The translations under genes were made by a program, and so were the position numbers. From C7867-002 sp964646515 (GTDB lineage: Bacteria; Patescibacteriota; Minisyncoccia; Phycocordibacterales; PALSA-1337): a DNA stretch of 39,331 nt. The stretch is from positions 1 to 39,331 of the forward strand of contig CAZYES010000006.1 of assembly GCA_964646515.1 (NCBI GenBank), read 5' to 3'. Of the stretch, positions 22,506 to 30,433 are shown piece after piece; within the stretch, counting starts at the first letter, position 1, and each line of letters opens with the position of its first letter. The notes under the pieces were generated by a model. The model did not search any database and was not told the DNA's origin. It worked only from the letters and a program-made list of their open reading frames with translations.

Positions 22506-22991
22506 TTAAATAAAATCAATCTTTTCACCTTTTTTTACTGTTACGATGGCCTTTCTCATGCCCGCTACTTGTCCTCTGCGACCTTTGACAAAAACATTTT
22601 TTATAGGGGTGTTGATCACGGCAATCTTTATGGGTCTTACTTTGTATAGAGCCGTTATGGCTTTGGCTATTAGATTTTTGTTGGCATTTTTTGTCACTTC
22701 AAAAGTATAAACGCCATTTTGGCTCAAAACACCAGATTTTTCGGTAACTCTAGGACGGATGATAACCGATGCTACGCTTGATTCAGCGCCAGAATGCATA
22801 ACAGGTGTTGTTGCTCTTTTTGTGATAATTTCCTTGGAACCACTTCGAGCGATGGTCTCTAAACCTTTCGTGGATTTTACGATTTTACTTTGCTTCGAAG
22901 ATTTGAGCGCCTTGCCAGACAAGGATTTTGCCTCAGTAGCACTTTGCTCTAGTTTTTCGTCTTTTCTCTTTTTGAAACCGAATATTGCCAT
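22506..22991 (-). CDS. rplW: 50S ribosomal protein L23 with N-terminal extension
   Basis: 161 residues against about 95-100 in most bacteria. The L23 domain starts near residue 75 (VIIRPRVTEKSGVLSQNGVY) and ends KGRRGQVAGMRKAIVTVKKG. The first roughly 70 residues are a Lys/Ser-rich, probably disordered extension (MAIFGFKKRKDEKLEQS...). L23 sits at the exit tunnel, so the extension may contact rRNA or tunnel-exit factors; that is inference. Located between rplD and rplB. Confidence 0.93.
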   Translation of the reverse strand: MAIFGFKKRKDEKLEQSATEAKSLSGKALKSSKQSKIVKSTKGLETIARSGSKEIITKRATTPVMHSGAESSVASVIIRPRVTEKSGVLSQNGVYTFEVTKNANKNLIAKAITALYKVRPIKIAVINTPIKNVFVKGRRGQVAGMRKAIVTVKKGEKIDFI

Positions 22992-23012
22992 GATAGTTAA
23001 CCGATATTAAGA

Positions 23013-23672
23013 CTAAGATTTAACAGATAATGATTTTAGCGACTCTTTGGGGTTGGTAACGATCAGATATGTATGATTCAGAACGGAGACAGGGTTGATA
23101 TTACGAAATTCCTCTATAGAAATGTTGCCGATATTACGAAAACTCTTGGTTACAGCTTCATCTTTTTTGTCAAAAGAAATAATGGCTGTATTGGTCTTTT
23201 TTGTGGCGAGTCTTTCATATCCCTTGATCTTCGAGAAAAATGCCAAAATCTCTTTGGCGCCTTTGGTCTTGGGCGAAGACAGGTTGATCGAGTCTACAAA
23301 TAGGATTTCACCTTCGTTAAATTTGCGGGATAATATTGCAAATAGCGCTTGATTCCTGGCCTTTTTGTTGATCTTTCTATAAAAATTCTTATCATTCCTA
23401 GGGCCATGAGCAACACCGCCACCAACCCAAATGGGCGACCGACTAGAACCGTGACGCGCACGACCTGTACCCTTTTGTCTCCAAGGTTTTTTGCCACCGC
23501 CACGAACCTCCCCTCTGGTTTTTGCGTGCGCGATATTGGTACGAGAATTTGAATTCATCAAACGGACGACTTCGTGTACCAAATCCGCATTCCATGGAAC
23601 GCCGAAAACAGACTCTGGCAAGGTGATCTTACCCGTAACTTTGCCGGTCTGATTGTATATATTAGCTTCCAT
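23013..23672 (-). CDS. rplD: 50S ribosomal protein L4
   Basis: 219 residues, typical length. It binds 23S rRNA and its loop lines the exit tunnel. The loop region GGGKKPWRQKGTGRARHGSS is unmistakable, followed by WVGGGVAHGPRNDKNF. First of the L4-L23-L2 string; L3 and S10, which usually precede it, are absent. Upstream is a 485-bp region holding a small ORF and a terminator. Confidence 0.97.
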   Translation of the reverse strand: MEANIYNQTGKVTGKITLPESVFGVPWNADLVHEVVRLMNSNSRTNIAHAKTRGEVRGGGKKPWRQKGTGRARHGSSRSPIWVGGGVAHGPRNDKNFYRKINKKARNQALFAILSRKFNEGEILFVDSINLSSPKTKGAKEILAFFSKIKGYERLATKKTNTAIISFDKKDEAVTKSFRNIGNISIEEFRNINPVSVLNHTYLIVTNPKESLKSLSVKS

Positions 23673-23891
23673 TTTTTTCTTTTTTATCTTCTCTCAAGAA
23701 AAATAGGCTCGAGTGAGCGTAAGGAACATACTAACAGAGTGAGTGGTTGAAGTCAAATACTTGAATAAGGCCACCTATTTCTGCACTTTGATGGTAATTT
23801 ATTCACATGATAATCGCATTAAGTTAATAGCTTAAGTGAGTAATTTCGCTCTCTTTGAGGAAAAACAGACCAAAAAGTAATGATCGGTAAA

Positions 23892-23923
23892 AGAGAGCCT
23901 TGCTATTTGCATAGCAAGGCTCT
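23892..23923 (-). terminator. strong intrinsic terminator
   Basis: A perfect 13-bp stem (AGAGCCTTGCTAT/ATAGCAAGGCTCT, 23894-23906 with 23911-23923) with a GCAA loop, followed on the minus strand by CTTTTA. It separates the small ORF and transketolase genes from rplD. Confidence 0.8.
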
Positions 23924-23939
23924 GAACTGGTCAACCAGA

Positions 23940-24119
23940 CTATTTCAGGTGGCGTTTTTGAGGTTTTTGTTCCAGAGGATCCCTGACCCTTCTAAGAGAG
24001 TCGAAAACGGAATGCTCTCTGTTATTGCTAGCGACACCTGATTTTGTATCTATCCGTTGTACCTTTATAATCACGGCTCCACGTGATGACCAACCGAGTG
24101 CGTGTCTATATTTTCTCAT
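23940..24119 (-). CDS. possible 59-residue basic peptide
   Basis: An ORF in the rplD-transketolase gap, flanked by a perfect hairpin just before its ATG and a strong terminator just after its stop. It is rich in Arg/Lys (MRKYRHALGWSSRGAVIIKV near the start, KPQKRHLK at the end) and unrecognised. No ribosome-binding site is visible. The unit could instead be a small RNA bounded by the two hairpins; the sequence does not decide. Confidence 0.35.
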   Translation of the reverse strand: MRKYRHALGWSSRGAVIIKVQRIDTKSGVASNNREHSVFDSLRRVRDPLEQKPQKRHLK

Positions 24120-24120
24120 T

Positions 24121-24147
24121 TTTTGTTGGTTAGACTAACCAACAAAA
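24121..24147 (-). promoter_or_regulatory. perfect 12-bp hairpin between transketolase and small ORF
   Basis: TTTTGTTGGTTA/TAACCAACAAAA with a 3-nt loop, immediately before the ATG at 24119. On the minus strand it is followed by A-residues, not T, so it is not a simple terminator there. It may be an RNA-processing or stability element. Confidence 0.4.
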
Positions 24148-24157
24148 TAATAGCATA

Positions 24158-25195
24158 TCATCTGACTCTTAGCATAGCTCGAAGAGCCGCATCATAAATG
24201 TCCTTTTCTCCCATTTCATACAATTCGATAAGCTCGTCTGCTTGACCAGATTGACCAAACCTATCCTTTACTCCTACAAATTCGACAGGCGTAGGTATAT
24301 GTCTAGCCAAAAACTCGGCAACTGCAGAACCCATACCACCGGCAATCTGATGCTCTTCGACAGTTACGATCGCTCTTGTTTGGTGTGCCAAGTGGATAAT
24401 TGACTCTTCGTCAAGAGGTTTAATAGTAGATAGGTTCAGAACTGTCACCTCTTTACCTCCATTCTCAAGTTTTTTTGCTACTCTTAGTGCATTTGCCAAT
24501 AGTGGGCCTGTGGCAATAATTCCAACAGAACGTGACTTCGTGCTTATTTTTTTCTGCGATTTAAGATTTGATTTTTCTGTCTCGTAGACAATGTTTGCTT
24601 TTCCGATCTCAAATGGCGTCTCCTCCGTGGTTATAACTGGACTCTTTTCTCTCACTAACCTTATATATGTCGGATCTTTTGTTTTGGCCATGGCAATAGT
24701 TGCTTTTTTGGCTTCAATGGCATCACAAGGTGAAATCACTACCATTTTTGGCAAGACTCTCATGAGAGCAATATCTTCGAGCGCTTGATGACTACCTCCG
24801 TCAGCTCCGACATTAACACCCACATGCGAACCGACTACCTTCACTGGCACATTGTTGTAGCAAATAGTTGTCCTGATTTGTTCCCAATTTCTACCTGGAC
24901 TGAAGACAGCATATGATGCCATGAATGGTATCTTGCCCATCGTTGCCATCCCACTGGCTATTGTGGCCAAATTTTGTTCAGCAACACCAACTTCTATGAA
25001 TCTATTTGGAAACTTATCCTTAAAGTCATTCACTCCAACCGACCCTGCCAGATCCGCACAAAGGACCACGACTTTTGGATCGGCTTCACCGGCTCTTACC
25101 AACCCTTCGCCAAATCCAGCGCGCATGGACCGCAATTCAACGTCTTGACTAAAAATCTTGGAATTAATTTTAGATTTATTATTTAACATGTTCAA
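24158..25195 (-). CDS. transketolase, C-terminal subunit
   Basis: 345 residues: the pyrimidine-binding and C-terminal domains of transketolase as a separate chain. Visible are the cofactor-side segment GVAEQNLATIASGMA, SHVGVNVGADGGSHQALEDI and the C-terminal domain VTVEEHQIAGGMGSAVAEF. With the partner gene it transfers two-carbon units between sugar phosphates. The 1-deoxyxylulose-5-phosphate synthase family is related but normally one chain. It follows the N-terminal subunit by 19 bp. Confidence 0.93.
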   Translation of the reverse strand: MNMLNNKSKINSKIFSQDVELRSMRAGFGEGLVRAGEADPKVVVLCADLAGSVGVNDFKDKFPNRFIEVGVAEQNLATIASGMATMGKIPFMASYAVFSPGRNWEQIRTTICYNNVPVKVVGSHVGVNVGADGGSHQALEDIALMRVLPKMVVISPCDAIEAKKATIAMAKTKDPTYIRLVREKSPVITTEETPFEIGKANIVYETEKSNLKSQKKISTKSRSVGIIATGPLLANALRVAKKLENGGKEVTVLNLSTIKPLDEESIIHLAHQTRAIVTVEEHQIAGGMGSAVAEFLARHIPTPVEFVGVKDRFGQSGQADELIELYEMGEKDIYDAALRAMLRVR

Positions 25196-25214
25196 ATTTT
25201 TGTAATCAAAATAT

Positions 25215-26063
25215 TCAATGACCCAAAGCCTTCATTGCTTTGAGCGCCACCACTATCTCTTTTTTTGTCGTGGGCACTTTCCCATGCCACTCAAATTTGT
25301 TTTCAAATTCAGGGATGCCTTTTGAAGGAATTGTATGGGCAATGATAACTGATGGTTTATCAACTGCAATACGCGCCTCATTGATTGCACGGTCAATTTC
25401 ATGAAAATCATGACCATTGATTTCTTGCACATGCCAATTGAAGGATCGCCATTTATCTGCTAGCGGGTTTAAGGGCATAATATCTTCTGTAGGTCCACTT
25501 AGTTGAATATCGTTACGGTCAACAATGGCAATCAGGTTCTGTAATTTTTCTTTGCCAGCAAACATGGCCCCTTCCCACGAATTGCCTTCATCGAGCTCGC
25601 CGTCACTCATTAGACAATAAAATAGCCTTCCAGATGACCTACCGTGATCGAGTCGATCCCCCATAATCATACCGATTGTCTGTGATAATCCACAACCAAG
25701 AGGGCCAGAAGAAGTCTCCAGGGCTGGTAACCACCCACGATCTGGATGACCCTGTAGACGAGAGCCCAACTTACGAAGTGTCTTTAATTCAGATAGAGGA
25801 AAATAACCCGCATGTGCCATAGTGGCGTAGAGTGCAGGACAAATATGCCCGTTTGAAAGTATCAATCGATCACGGTATTTCCAGCTGGGATTTTTTGGAT
25901 TGTGATGAAGCGCATGGAAATACAAGTAGGTCAATATATCGGTCATACCAAGAGCACCGGCCATATGCCCAGATTTTGCCTCGATGAGCATCGCAACTAC
26001 GAACCGACGAATATCCGTCGCTTTTTCTCCGAGGAACTTGACTTTTTCTTCGTTCAACAACAT
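25215..26063 (-). CDS. transketolase, N-terminal subunit
   Basis: 282 residues: the thiamine-diphosphate-binding domain. GHMAGALGMTDILTYLYF, LSNGHICPALYA, the TPP motif (SDGELDEGNSWEG then about 20 residues to IVDRND) and NGHD are seen. Split transketolases are common in archaea and many bacteria. A TATAAT box at 26071-26076 with upstream TG lies inside the end of the epimerase gene region and places the transcript start within 1 nt of the ATG, so the pair can be transcribed apart from rpe. Confidence 0.93.
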   Translation of the reverse strand: MLLNEEKVKFLGEKATDIRRFVVAMLIEAKSGHMAGALGMTDILTYLYFHALHHNPKNPSWKYRDRLILSNGHICPALYATMAHAGYFPLSELKTLRKLGSRLQGHPDRGWLPALETSSGPLGCGLSQTIGMIMGDRLDHGRSSGRLFYCLMSDGELDEGNSWEGAMFAGKEKLQNLIAIVDRNDIQLSGPTEDIMPLNPLADKWRSFNWHVQEINGHDFHEIDRAINEARIAVDKPSVIIAHTIPSKGIPEFENKFEWHGKVPTTKKEIVVALKAMKALGH

Positions 26064-26070
26064 CGAGCAA

Positions 26071-26079
26071 ATTATACCA
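26071..26079 (-). promoter_or_regulatory. extended -10 promoter of the transketolase pair
   Basis: TGGTATAAT on the minus strand; predicted start within 1 nt of the ATG at 26063. Confidence 0.55.
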
Positions 26080-26084
26080 TGAGA

Positions 26085-26768
26085 TCAATCTAGATTTAAG
26101 TCTTTAAACTTTCGGATCATATCTATTGGATTCTCATTGCCAAATATAGCGGAGCCGACAATCAATCGTTCTGCGCCGGCTCCGATCAATCTGGGCGCTG
26201 TCTCTAACGAAACTCCGCCATCGACAGAAATGGGCATATCGGGATATTCTTTTTTTAATCTTGCGATTTTTTCCAAGACCTTGATATCAAATTCCTGTCC
26301 TTGAAATCCAATATGGTCGATCCCCATGCATTGAATATATTGGATCTCTTTTATATATAAGCCGATGACATCAATGGGCGTTTCTATGTTGATCGCTAGG
26401 CCAACCTCTACGCATCCATCCAAAGATTTGATAGCTTCGCCAATATTTCCGCTAGCTTCGGCATGAATGACGATCTTTGATGCTCCAGCGATGATCCAAT
26501 CATTGGTCATCTCTTCTGGCCTATTAACCATGAGATCTATCTCAAAATTAATCTTCTGCCAACCAGGAAGACCGACTTCTTCTCTGAGAAGCTTATCAAA
26601 AGAATCGTCGTGTTTTCTGTATGGCCATGTAGCATTGGGCACAAATTGGCCATCACAAATATCGATCTGAATTGTTTTGACGAGACCTTCGATAAGTCCT
26701 ATCTTGTCCTCAAGCTCAGCAAAATTTCTCGGTAATATAGCAGGAATAATTTCTATTTTCTTATTCAT
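26085..26768 (-). CDS. rpe: ribulose-phosphate 3-epimerase family protein
   Basis: 227 residues, a TIM barrel converting ribulose-5-phosphate to xylulose-5-phosphate. Motifs: IQIDICDGQFVP near strand 2, KIVIHAEASG (metal-site His), MGIDHIGFQGQEFDIKVLEK and ISVDGGVSLETAP with the catalytic Asp. Lies between rpiB and the transketolase pair on the same strand. It is somewhat divergent (for example GFQGQEF for the usual GFGGQxF), so a related epimerase is possible. Confidence 0.88.
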   Translation of the reverse strand: MNKKIEIIPAILPRNFAELEDKIGLIEGLVKTIQIDICDGQFVPNATWPYRKHDDSFDKLLREEVGLPGWQKINFEIDLMVNRPEEMTNDWIIAGASKIVIHAEASGNIGEAIKSLDGCVEVGLAINIETPIDVIGLYIKEIQYIQCMGIDHIGFQGQEFDIKVLEKIARLKKEYPDMPISVDGGVSLETAPRLIGAGAERLIVGSAIFGNENPIDMIRKFKDLNLD

Positions 26769-26781
26769 GAGTTAGGTGATA

Positions 26782-27267
26782 TTACTCGATAGAATCGATT
26801 TGATCTATCCTACGCCTATGCCTCTCTTCACCGCTAAAAGGCGTCTTTAGCCACAACTCTACTGCTTTTTTTGCCTTTTCTTTTTCTACAAATCCGGCAC
26901 CTATGGAAAGCACGTTGGCATCATTGTGTTCGCGAGATAATTTGATAATTTCAAAATCAGAAGTATCCTCTAGATTGTCTCCGCCATACCAAACAACGGC
27001 CCTTACTCCCGGAAAACGATTAGCTACTATTGCCTCGCCCTCACCTGTCTTGCCAAAAATTACTGCTTTTGTCTCCCCTTTCATGTCCTGCGCTACTTTC
27101 ATAACCGCCGCCGTTACATATACCGGATAATCGTCGCCTTCAACAAGTTCGTAGGCGCCAACATCCATAATTTTAAAATCACGACTTGCAAGAAATTTTT
27201 TGACCTCTTCCTTGAGAGCGAGACCAGCATGATCTGAAGCCAAAATTATATTTATACTACCATTCAT
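26782..27267 (-). CDS. rpiB: ribose-5-phosphate isomerase B
   Basis: 161 residues, RpiB/LacAB fold interconverting ribose-5-phosphate and ribulose-5-phosphate. The N-terminus shows ASDHAGLALKEEV. The active-site loop reads FGKTGEGEAIVANRFPGVRA: the Cys of the E. coli type is absent and a Glu stands where the mycobacterial type has its catalytic Glu (GNGEQIAANK as recalled). A C-terminal ERHRRRIDQI segment resembles phosphate-binding Arg/His residues. First gene of the rpiB-rpe-transketolase run. Confidence 0.9.
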   Translation of the reverse strand: MNGSINIILASDHAGLALKEEVKKFLASRDFKIMDVGAYELVEGDDYPVYVTAAVMKVAQDMKGETKAVIFGKTGEGEAIVANRFPGVRAVVWYGGDNLEDTSDFEIIKLSREHNDANVLSIGAGFVEKEKAKKAVELWLKTPFSGEERHRRRIDQIDSIE

Positions 27268-27317
27268 GATGATTTTTAATCTTTTGATATATACAAGCAG
27301 ACGATCTTACCTATTTT

Positions 27318-28034
27318 TTACTTTAATAGAAAAGTTGCCCTGACTGTAACCATAACGTCTTTATCTATAGTAAGAGTGTCATATTGACCATAATCAGAAA
27401 CATCATTTGAATCTGGCTGAAGCACCTGAACGACTCCTGACGAAGCACTTTTGAGTTTGCCGACCGATTGGTTCATTGACGAGGCAATCTCTTTGGCTCT
27501 GGCTTGGGCGTCGAGTACCGCCTTGCCTATTAGACTGACGCGCAGATCAGGCAAACTAGATACGTAATATTGTGGCGATTCTGGGGCAAAAACAACGCCA
27601 TCTTGCGAAAGTGCTGACATGTTTTCTGATATAGTCTTTATCTTCTCAAGCTCGTTGCTATTTATGGTAACTGTCTGGCGAACGTTGACTTTGCGTTCAG
27701 AGTTACCACTCCAATAATCATCATTGTAAATAGGCGATAACGTCATCTGATTGGCCAATATGCCATTCTTGATGAGAAAATTTTTGATTTTAGCCATATC
27801 GTTAGACACGATCGAATAGGCATAGGAGACCTGAGTCGGGGCAACAATAGAATTTGTGGTTATTGTCCACTTTGCCAGGTCTGCCTTGACGCGCATTTTG
27901 GTTGAACCGGTCACAGAAAGTGTATTGTCAAGCGAACGTATCTTGTAAAAAGCTGACGCTCCGATGACCGTGGCCAGCAAGATCGCTATACTTATAACCA
28001 CCGCCGGAGCTGTATTTTGGAAATATTTTTGCAT
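27318..28034 (-). CDS. SIMPL-domain (DUF541) membrane-anchored protein
   Basis: 238 residues: one N-terminal hydrophobic helix (VVISIAILLATVIGASAFYK) and an exported SIMPL domain (LSVTGSTKMRVKADLAKWTI at its start, the YVSSLPDLRVSLIGKAVLDA middle and VMVTVRATFLL at the end). Function of the family is unclear. The mRNA is predicted to be leaderless from a TGCTATAAT box at 28041-28049, which overlaps the end of a small ORF. Confidence 0.88.
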   Translation of the reverse strand: MQKYFQNTAPAVVISIAILLATVIGASAFYKIRSLDNTLSVTGSTKMRVKADLAKWTITTNSIVAPTQVSYAYSIVSNDMAKIKNFLIKNGILANQMTLSPIYNDDYWSGNSERKVNVRQTVTINSNELEKIKTISENMSALSQDGVVFAPESPQYYVSSLPDLRVSLIGKAVLDAQARAKEIASSMNQSVGKLKSASSGVVQVLQPDSNDVSDYGQYDTLTIDKDVMVTVRATFLLK

Positions 28035-28040
28035 GGGTTT

Positions 28041-28049
28041 ATTATAGCA
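28041..28049 (-). promoter_or_regulatory. leaderless promoter of the SIMPL gene
   Basis: TGCTATAAT on the minus strand (extended -10). The ATG begins 7 nt after the hexamer. Confidence 0.6.
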
Positions 28050-28191
28050 TATAAATCTTTAGCGAATCATTTATGTGCCGCCACTCCACTGCGTGCCACC
28101 ACTCTACTTTCTCATATGAAATAATCAAAAACACATCGACAGCAAGCAGTACGACAATCACAACTACAAACCATTTAATAAATTTGCCCAT
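28042..28191 (-). CDS. possible 49-residue membrane peptide
   Basis: A small ORF in the 358-bp gap before the SIMPL gene. It encodes a single hydrophobic helix (WFVVVIVVLLAVDVFLIISY) flanked by a Lys-rich start and an amphipathic Trp/His-rich tail. No ribosome-binding site is seen. Its stop codon overlaps the SIMPL promoter. The hydrophobic pattern suggests a real protein, but length limits confidence. The rest of the gap (28192-28377) shows no further gene. Confidence 0.4.
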   Translation of the reverse strand: MGKFIKWFVVVIVVLLAVDVFLIISYEKVEWWHAVEWRHINDSLKIYML

Positions 28192-28377
28192 AGAAATATA
28201 ATTTATTAATAACAATCAACAAGTTAATAGATAAAGTATAGCTCTTTTACCCATGAAATGGTATGCAACGAATCTTCATTCCGCGCCTATTTGATTAATG
28301 AGCGCAATATGTATGTGAGGTTAGTCAGTACAGGAGAACAAAAACATTTCACCAAACCAACAAATGCATGTTAATAT

Positions 28378-28383
28378 TATAAT
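28378..28383 (+). promoter_or_regulatory. -10 box of the transpeptidase fusion gene
   Basis: TATAAT on the plus strand; the ATG at 28393 follows within 3 nt of the expected start, so the mRNA is almost leaderless. Confidence 0.5.
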
Positions 28384-28392
28384 GTAAATCAT

Positions 28393-29916
28393 ATGTACCA
28401 TAAGCAACTAGTGACTCATGTGTCTACAAAAGTTGAAGCGGGATTGTCCAATGAGGAAATCTGGAAAGAACTCATGGCTGACGGTTGGTCGGAAAATGAC
28501 ATCAAGGAAGCATTCTACTACGTATCAAACCCTGATAGACTAAAGAGGTTTTCACCTAAACGACTCCTTCATTCCGAAGCGCCTATAGAGGTGACGATTA
28601 TCATTTTAATTCTTACGGTGGTCACAATCGGAGGATTTTCGTATGCTTATAGTGACAAAATCCTCAATTACACGATCAATTTACCAGAAAATCTACCTGT
28701 GCAAAAAACAGAATTTTCCTACGGAGCACAGGAGGCATTGTCCGATCCTGATTTCTTCGGAAATGTCAAACAGCAATTCGTGAACGACAAAGCTGATTTC
28801 ATAGAAGCAGATCTTTCAGCTATGAAAATAAGCGTATACAAAGAAGGGGTCCTTACTCTAGAAGTTCCTATCGTTACCAAAGGTAGACCAGGTTCATGGT
28901 GGGAAACACCAGCCGGCCTGTACAAAATCAATAAAAAGGAAAAGGAACACTTTTCGGGAATGGGACATGTATGGATGCCTTATAGTATGAATTTCCAAGG
29001 TAATTTCTACATTCACGGAAGGACATATTATCCGGACGGAACACTTACTTCAGCATCTTACACTGGAGGCTGTATCCGCTTGGACACCGAGGATGCCAGG
29101 AAAGTGTACGAAGCGATCAATATGGGAACGCCGGTATTGGTTTTTGAGCACAGCTTTTCGCCGGACGATTTCAAATATATCGATTCGGTACCTTCCTTAT
29201 CGGCACCGATATATCTTTCCGCCGATATAAAAAACAATCACGTCTTTGCAAGCAAAAACTCTACAGATGAAGTGCCGGTAGCTTCAATCACCAAATTGGT
29301 AACTGCTCTTGTAACCACCGAATATATAAATCTGGACAACACAGCGACCGTTCCGAGCGCCGCGATCGTTTACACCTCCAAAGCGAGGCTTAAGCCTGGC
29401 CAGAAATACACCATATATCAGCTCCTATTTCCTCTGCTCATGGAGTCGTCTAATGAAGCGGCGGAAACGATTGCAATATATTACGGCCGTGAGGCGTTCA
29501 TAAAGCATATGAACGAAAAGGCGGCCGCAATCGGCATGACGCACAGCAGGTTCGCCGACCCTTCCGGCACGTCAAAAGATAACGTATCGTCCGCCGAAGA
29601 CCTGTTCATGCTCGCTAAATACATCTACAACAACAGAAGTTTCATCTTCGATATCACTTCCGGCAAAGTGAAGAATAGTGCTTACGGGACGAGTGGGTTT
29701 TCAGATTTGTCGAACCTGAACGATTTCATCGAAAATGAATACTTTTTCGGAGGTAAAAACGGTAAAACTACGGCTGCTGCCGAATCGAATCTGTCGGTAT
29801 TTGAGTTACCGGTCGGAAATGCAAAACGGCCGATCGTAACCATCGTTCTCAAATCTCCCAACGAAAAAATAGATTCAGAAATCCTGATGGACTTCACTAT
29901 CAATCATTTTAGATGA
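28393..29916 (+). CDS. fused L,D-transpeptidase and D,D-carboxypeptidase
   Basis: 507 residues with two peptidoglycan enzymes in one chain. Residues 1-50 form a small helical module (GLSNEEIWKELMADGWSEND). One transmembrane helix (about 66-84) follows. The YkuD L,D-transpeptidase domain has His208 (FYIHGR) and Cys227 (YTGGCIRLD). The S11-type serine peptidase domain has Ser298-x-x-Lys301 (VASITKL), SSN (352-354) and KTT (458-460, for the usual KTG). It would be anchored in the membrane facing outside. The gene is alone on the plus strand. Confidence 0.9.
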   Translation: MYHKQLVTHVSTKVEAGLSNEEIWKELMADGWSENDIKEAFYYVSNPDRLKRFSPKRLLHSEAPIEVTIIILILTVVTIGGFSYAYSDKILNYTINLPENLPVQKTEFSYGAQEALSDPDFFGNVKQQFVNDKADFIEADLSAMKISVYKEGVLTLEVPIVTKGRPGSWWETPAGLYKINKKEKEHFSGMGHVWMPYSMNFQGNFYIHGRTYYPDGTLTSASYTGGCIRLDTEDARKVYEAINMGTPVLVFEHSFSPDDFKYIDSVPSLSAPIYLSADIKNNHVFASKNSTDEVPVASITKLVTALVTTEYINLDNTATVPSAAIVYTSKARLKPGQKYTIYQLLFPLLMESSNEAAETIAIYYGREAFIKHMNEKAAAIGMTHSRFADPSGTSKDNVSSAEDLFMLAKYIYNNRSFIFDITSGKVKNSAYGTSGFSDLSNLNDFIENEYFFGGKNGKTTAAAESNLSVFELPVGNAKRPIVTIVLKSPNEKIDSEILMDFTINHFR

Positions 29917-30135
29917 TAAAAATTTTGTGAACTACGAGTTTTACGGATTTTATAAAAAAGAATTTATTTTTTGTGTAAATTGGTGGTCTTGCCTATGATA
30001 TCGTCGGTAAATTGCACGACACATTTTTTGTTGCTTCATTTCTCTGTCTTAATAGATTGAACATGATTTTTATGTGATTAAATTAGACGGCCTGTAGCTA
30101 TTACATATCGTACGAGAGTTTCGGTATATCTGATT

Positions 30136-30414
30136 TCATTGCGATACCATGCTGTTCCTGTTCTTAATCTTCTCATAAATCCATGTAATAATAGCTCCAA
30201 ATATTAATCCTTCCATTGGTGCAGCTAAAAACATAAATGGCAAACATCCAAGTTGATAACATACCCCTATATCTTGCATTACGACAGTTGGAAACATAAT
30301 AAGGACAGCAAAAGGTTTAAAGAAACTTATTCCAATCATTCCATACAAGAAACCACTAACTACCAAAATTAATGTTATAACAGCAGACCATTTTAACCAT
30401 ATTCTTTTATTCAT
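30136..30414 (-). CDS. small membrane protein, unknown
   Basis: 92 residues with about three hydrophobic stretches (AVITLILVVSGFLYGMIGIS, FAVLIMFPTVVMQ, FMFLAAPMEGLIFGAIITWI) and a charged C-terminus. No family recognised. It is downstream of gap on the same strand but separated by only about 20 bp from its stop, so it may be read separately. The 219 bp to its left (29917-30135) show nothing I can name. Confidence 0.6.
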   Translation of the reverse strand: MNKRIWLKWSAVITLILVVSGFLYGMIGISFFKPFAVLIMFPTVVMQDIGVCYQLGCLPFMFLAAPMEGLIFGAIITWIYEKIKNRNSMVSQ

Positions 30415-30433
30415 ATTTTATAATTAATATTAA

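Noticed and set aside
29917..30135. Possible small gene between the transpeptidase and the 92-residue membrane protein
   Set aside because: No open frame with a start signal or recognisable composition, and no clear RNA structure.
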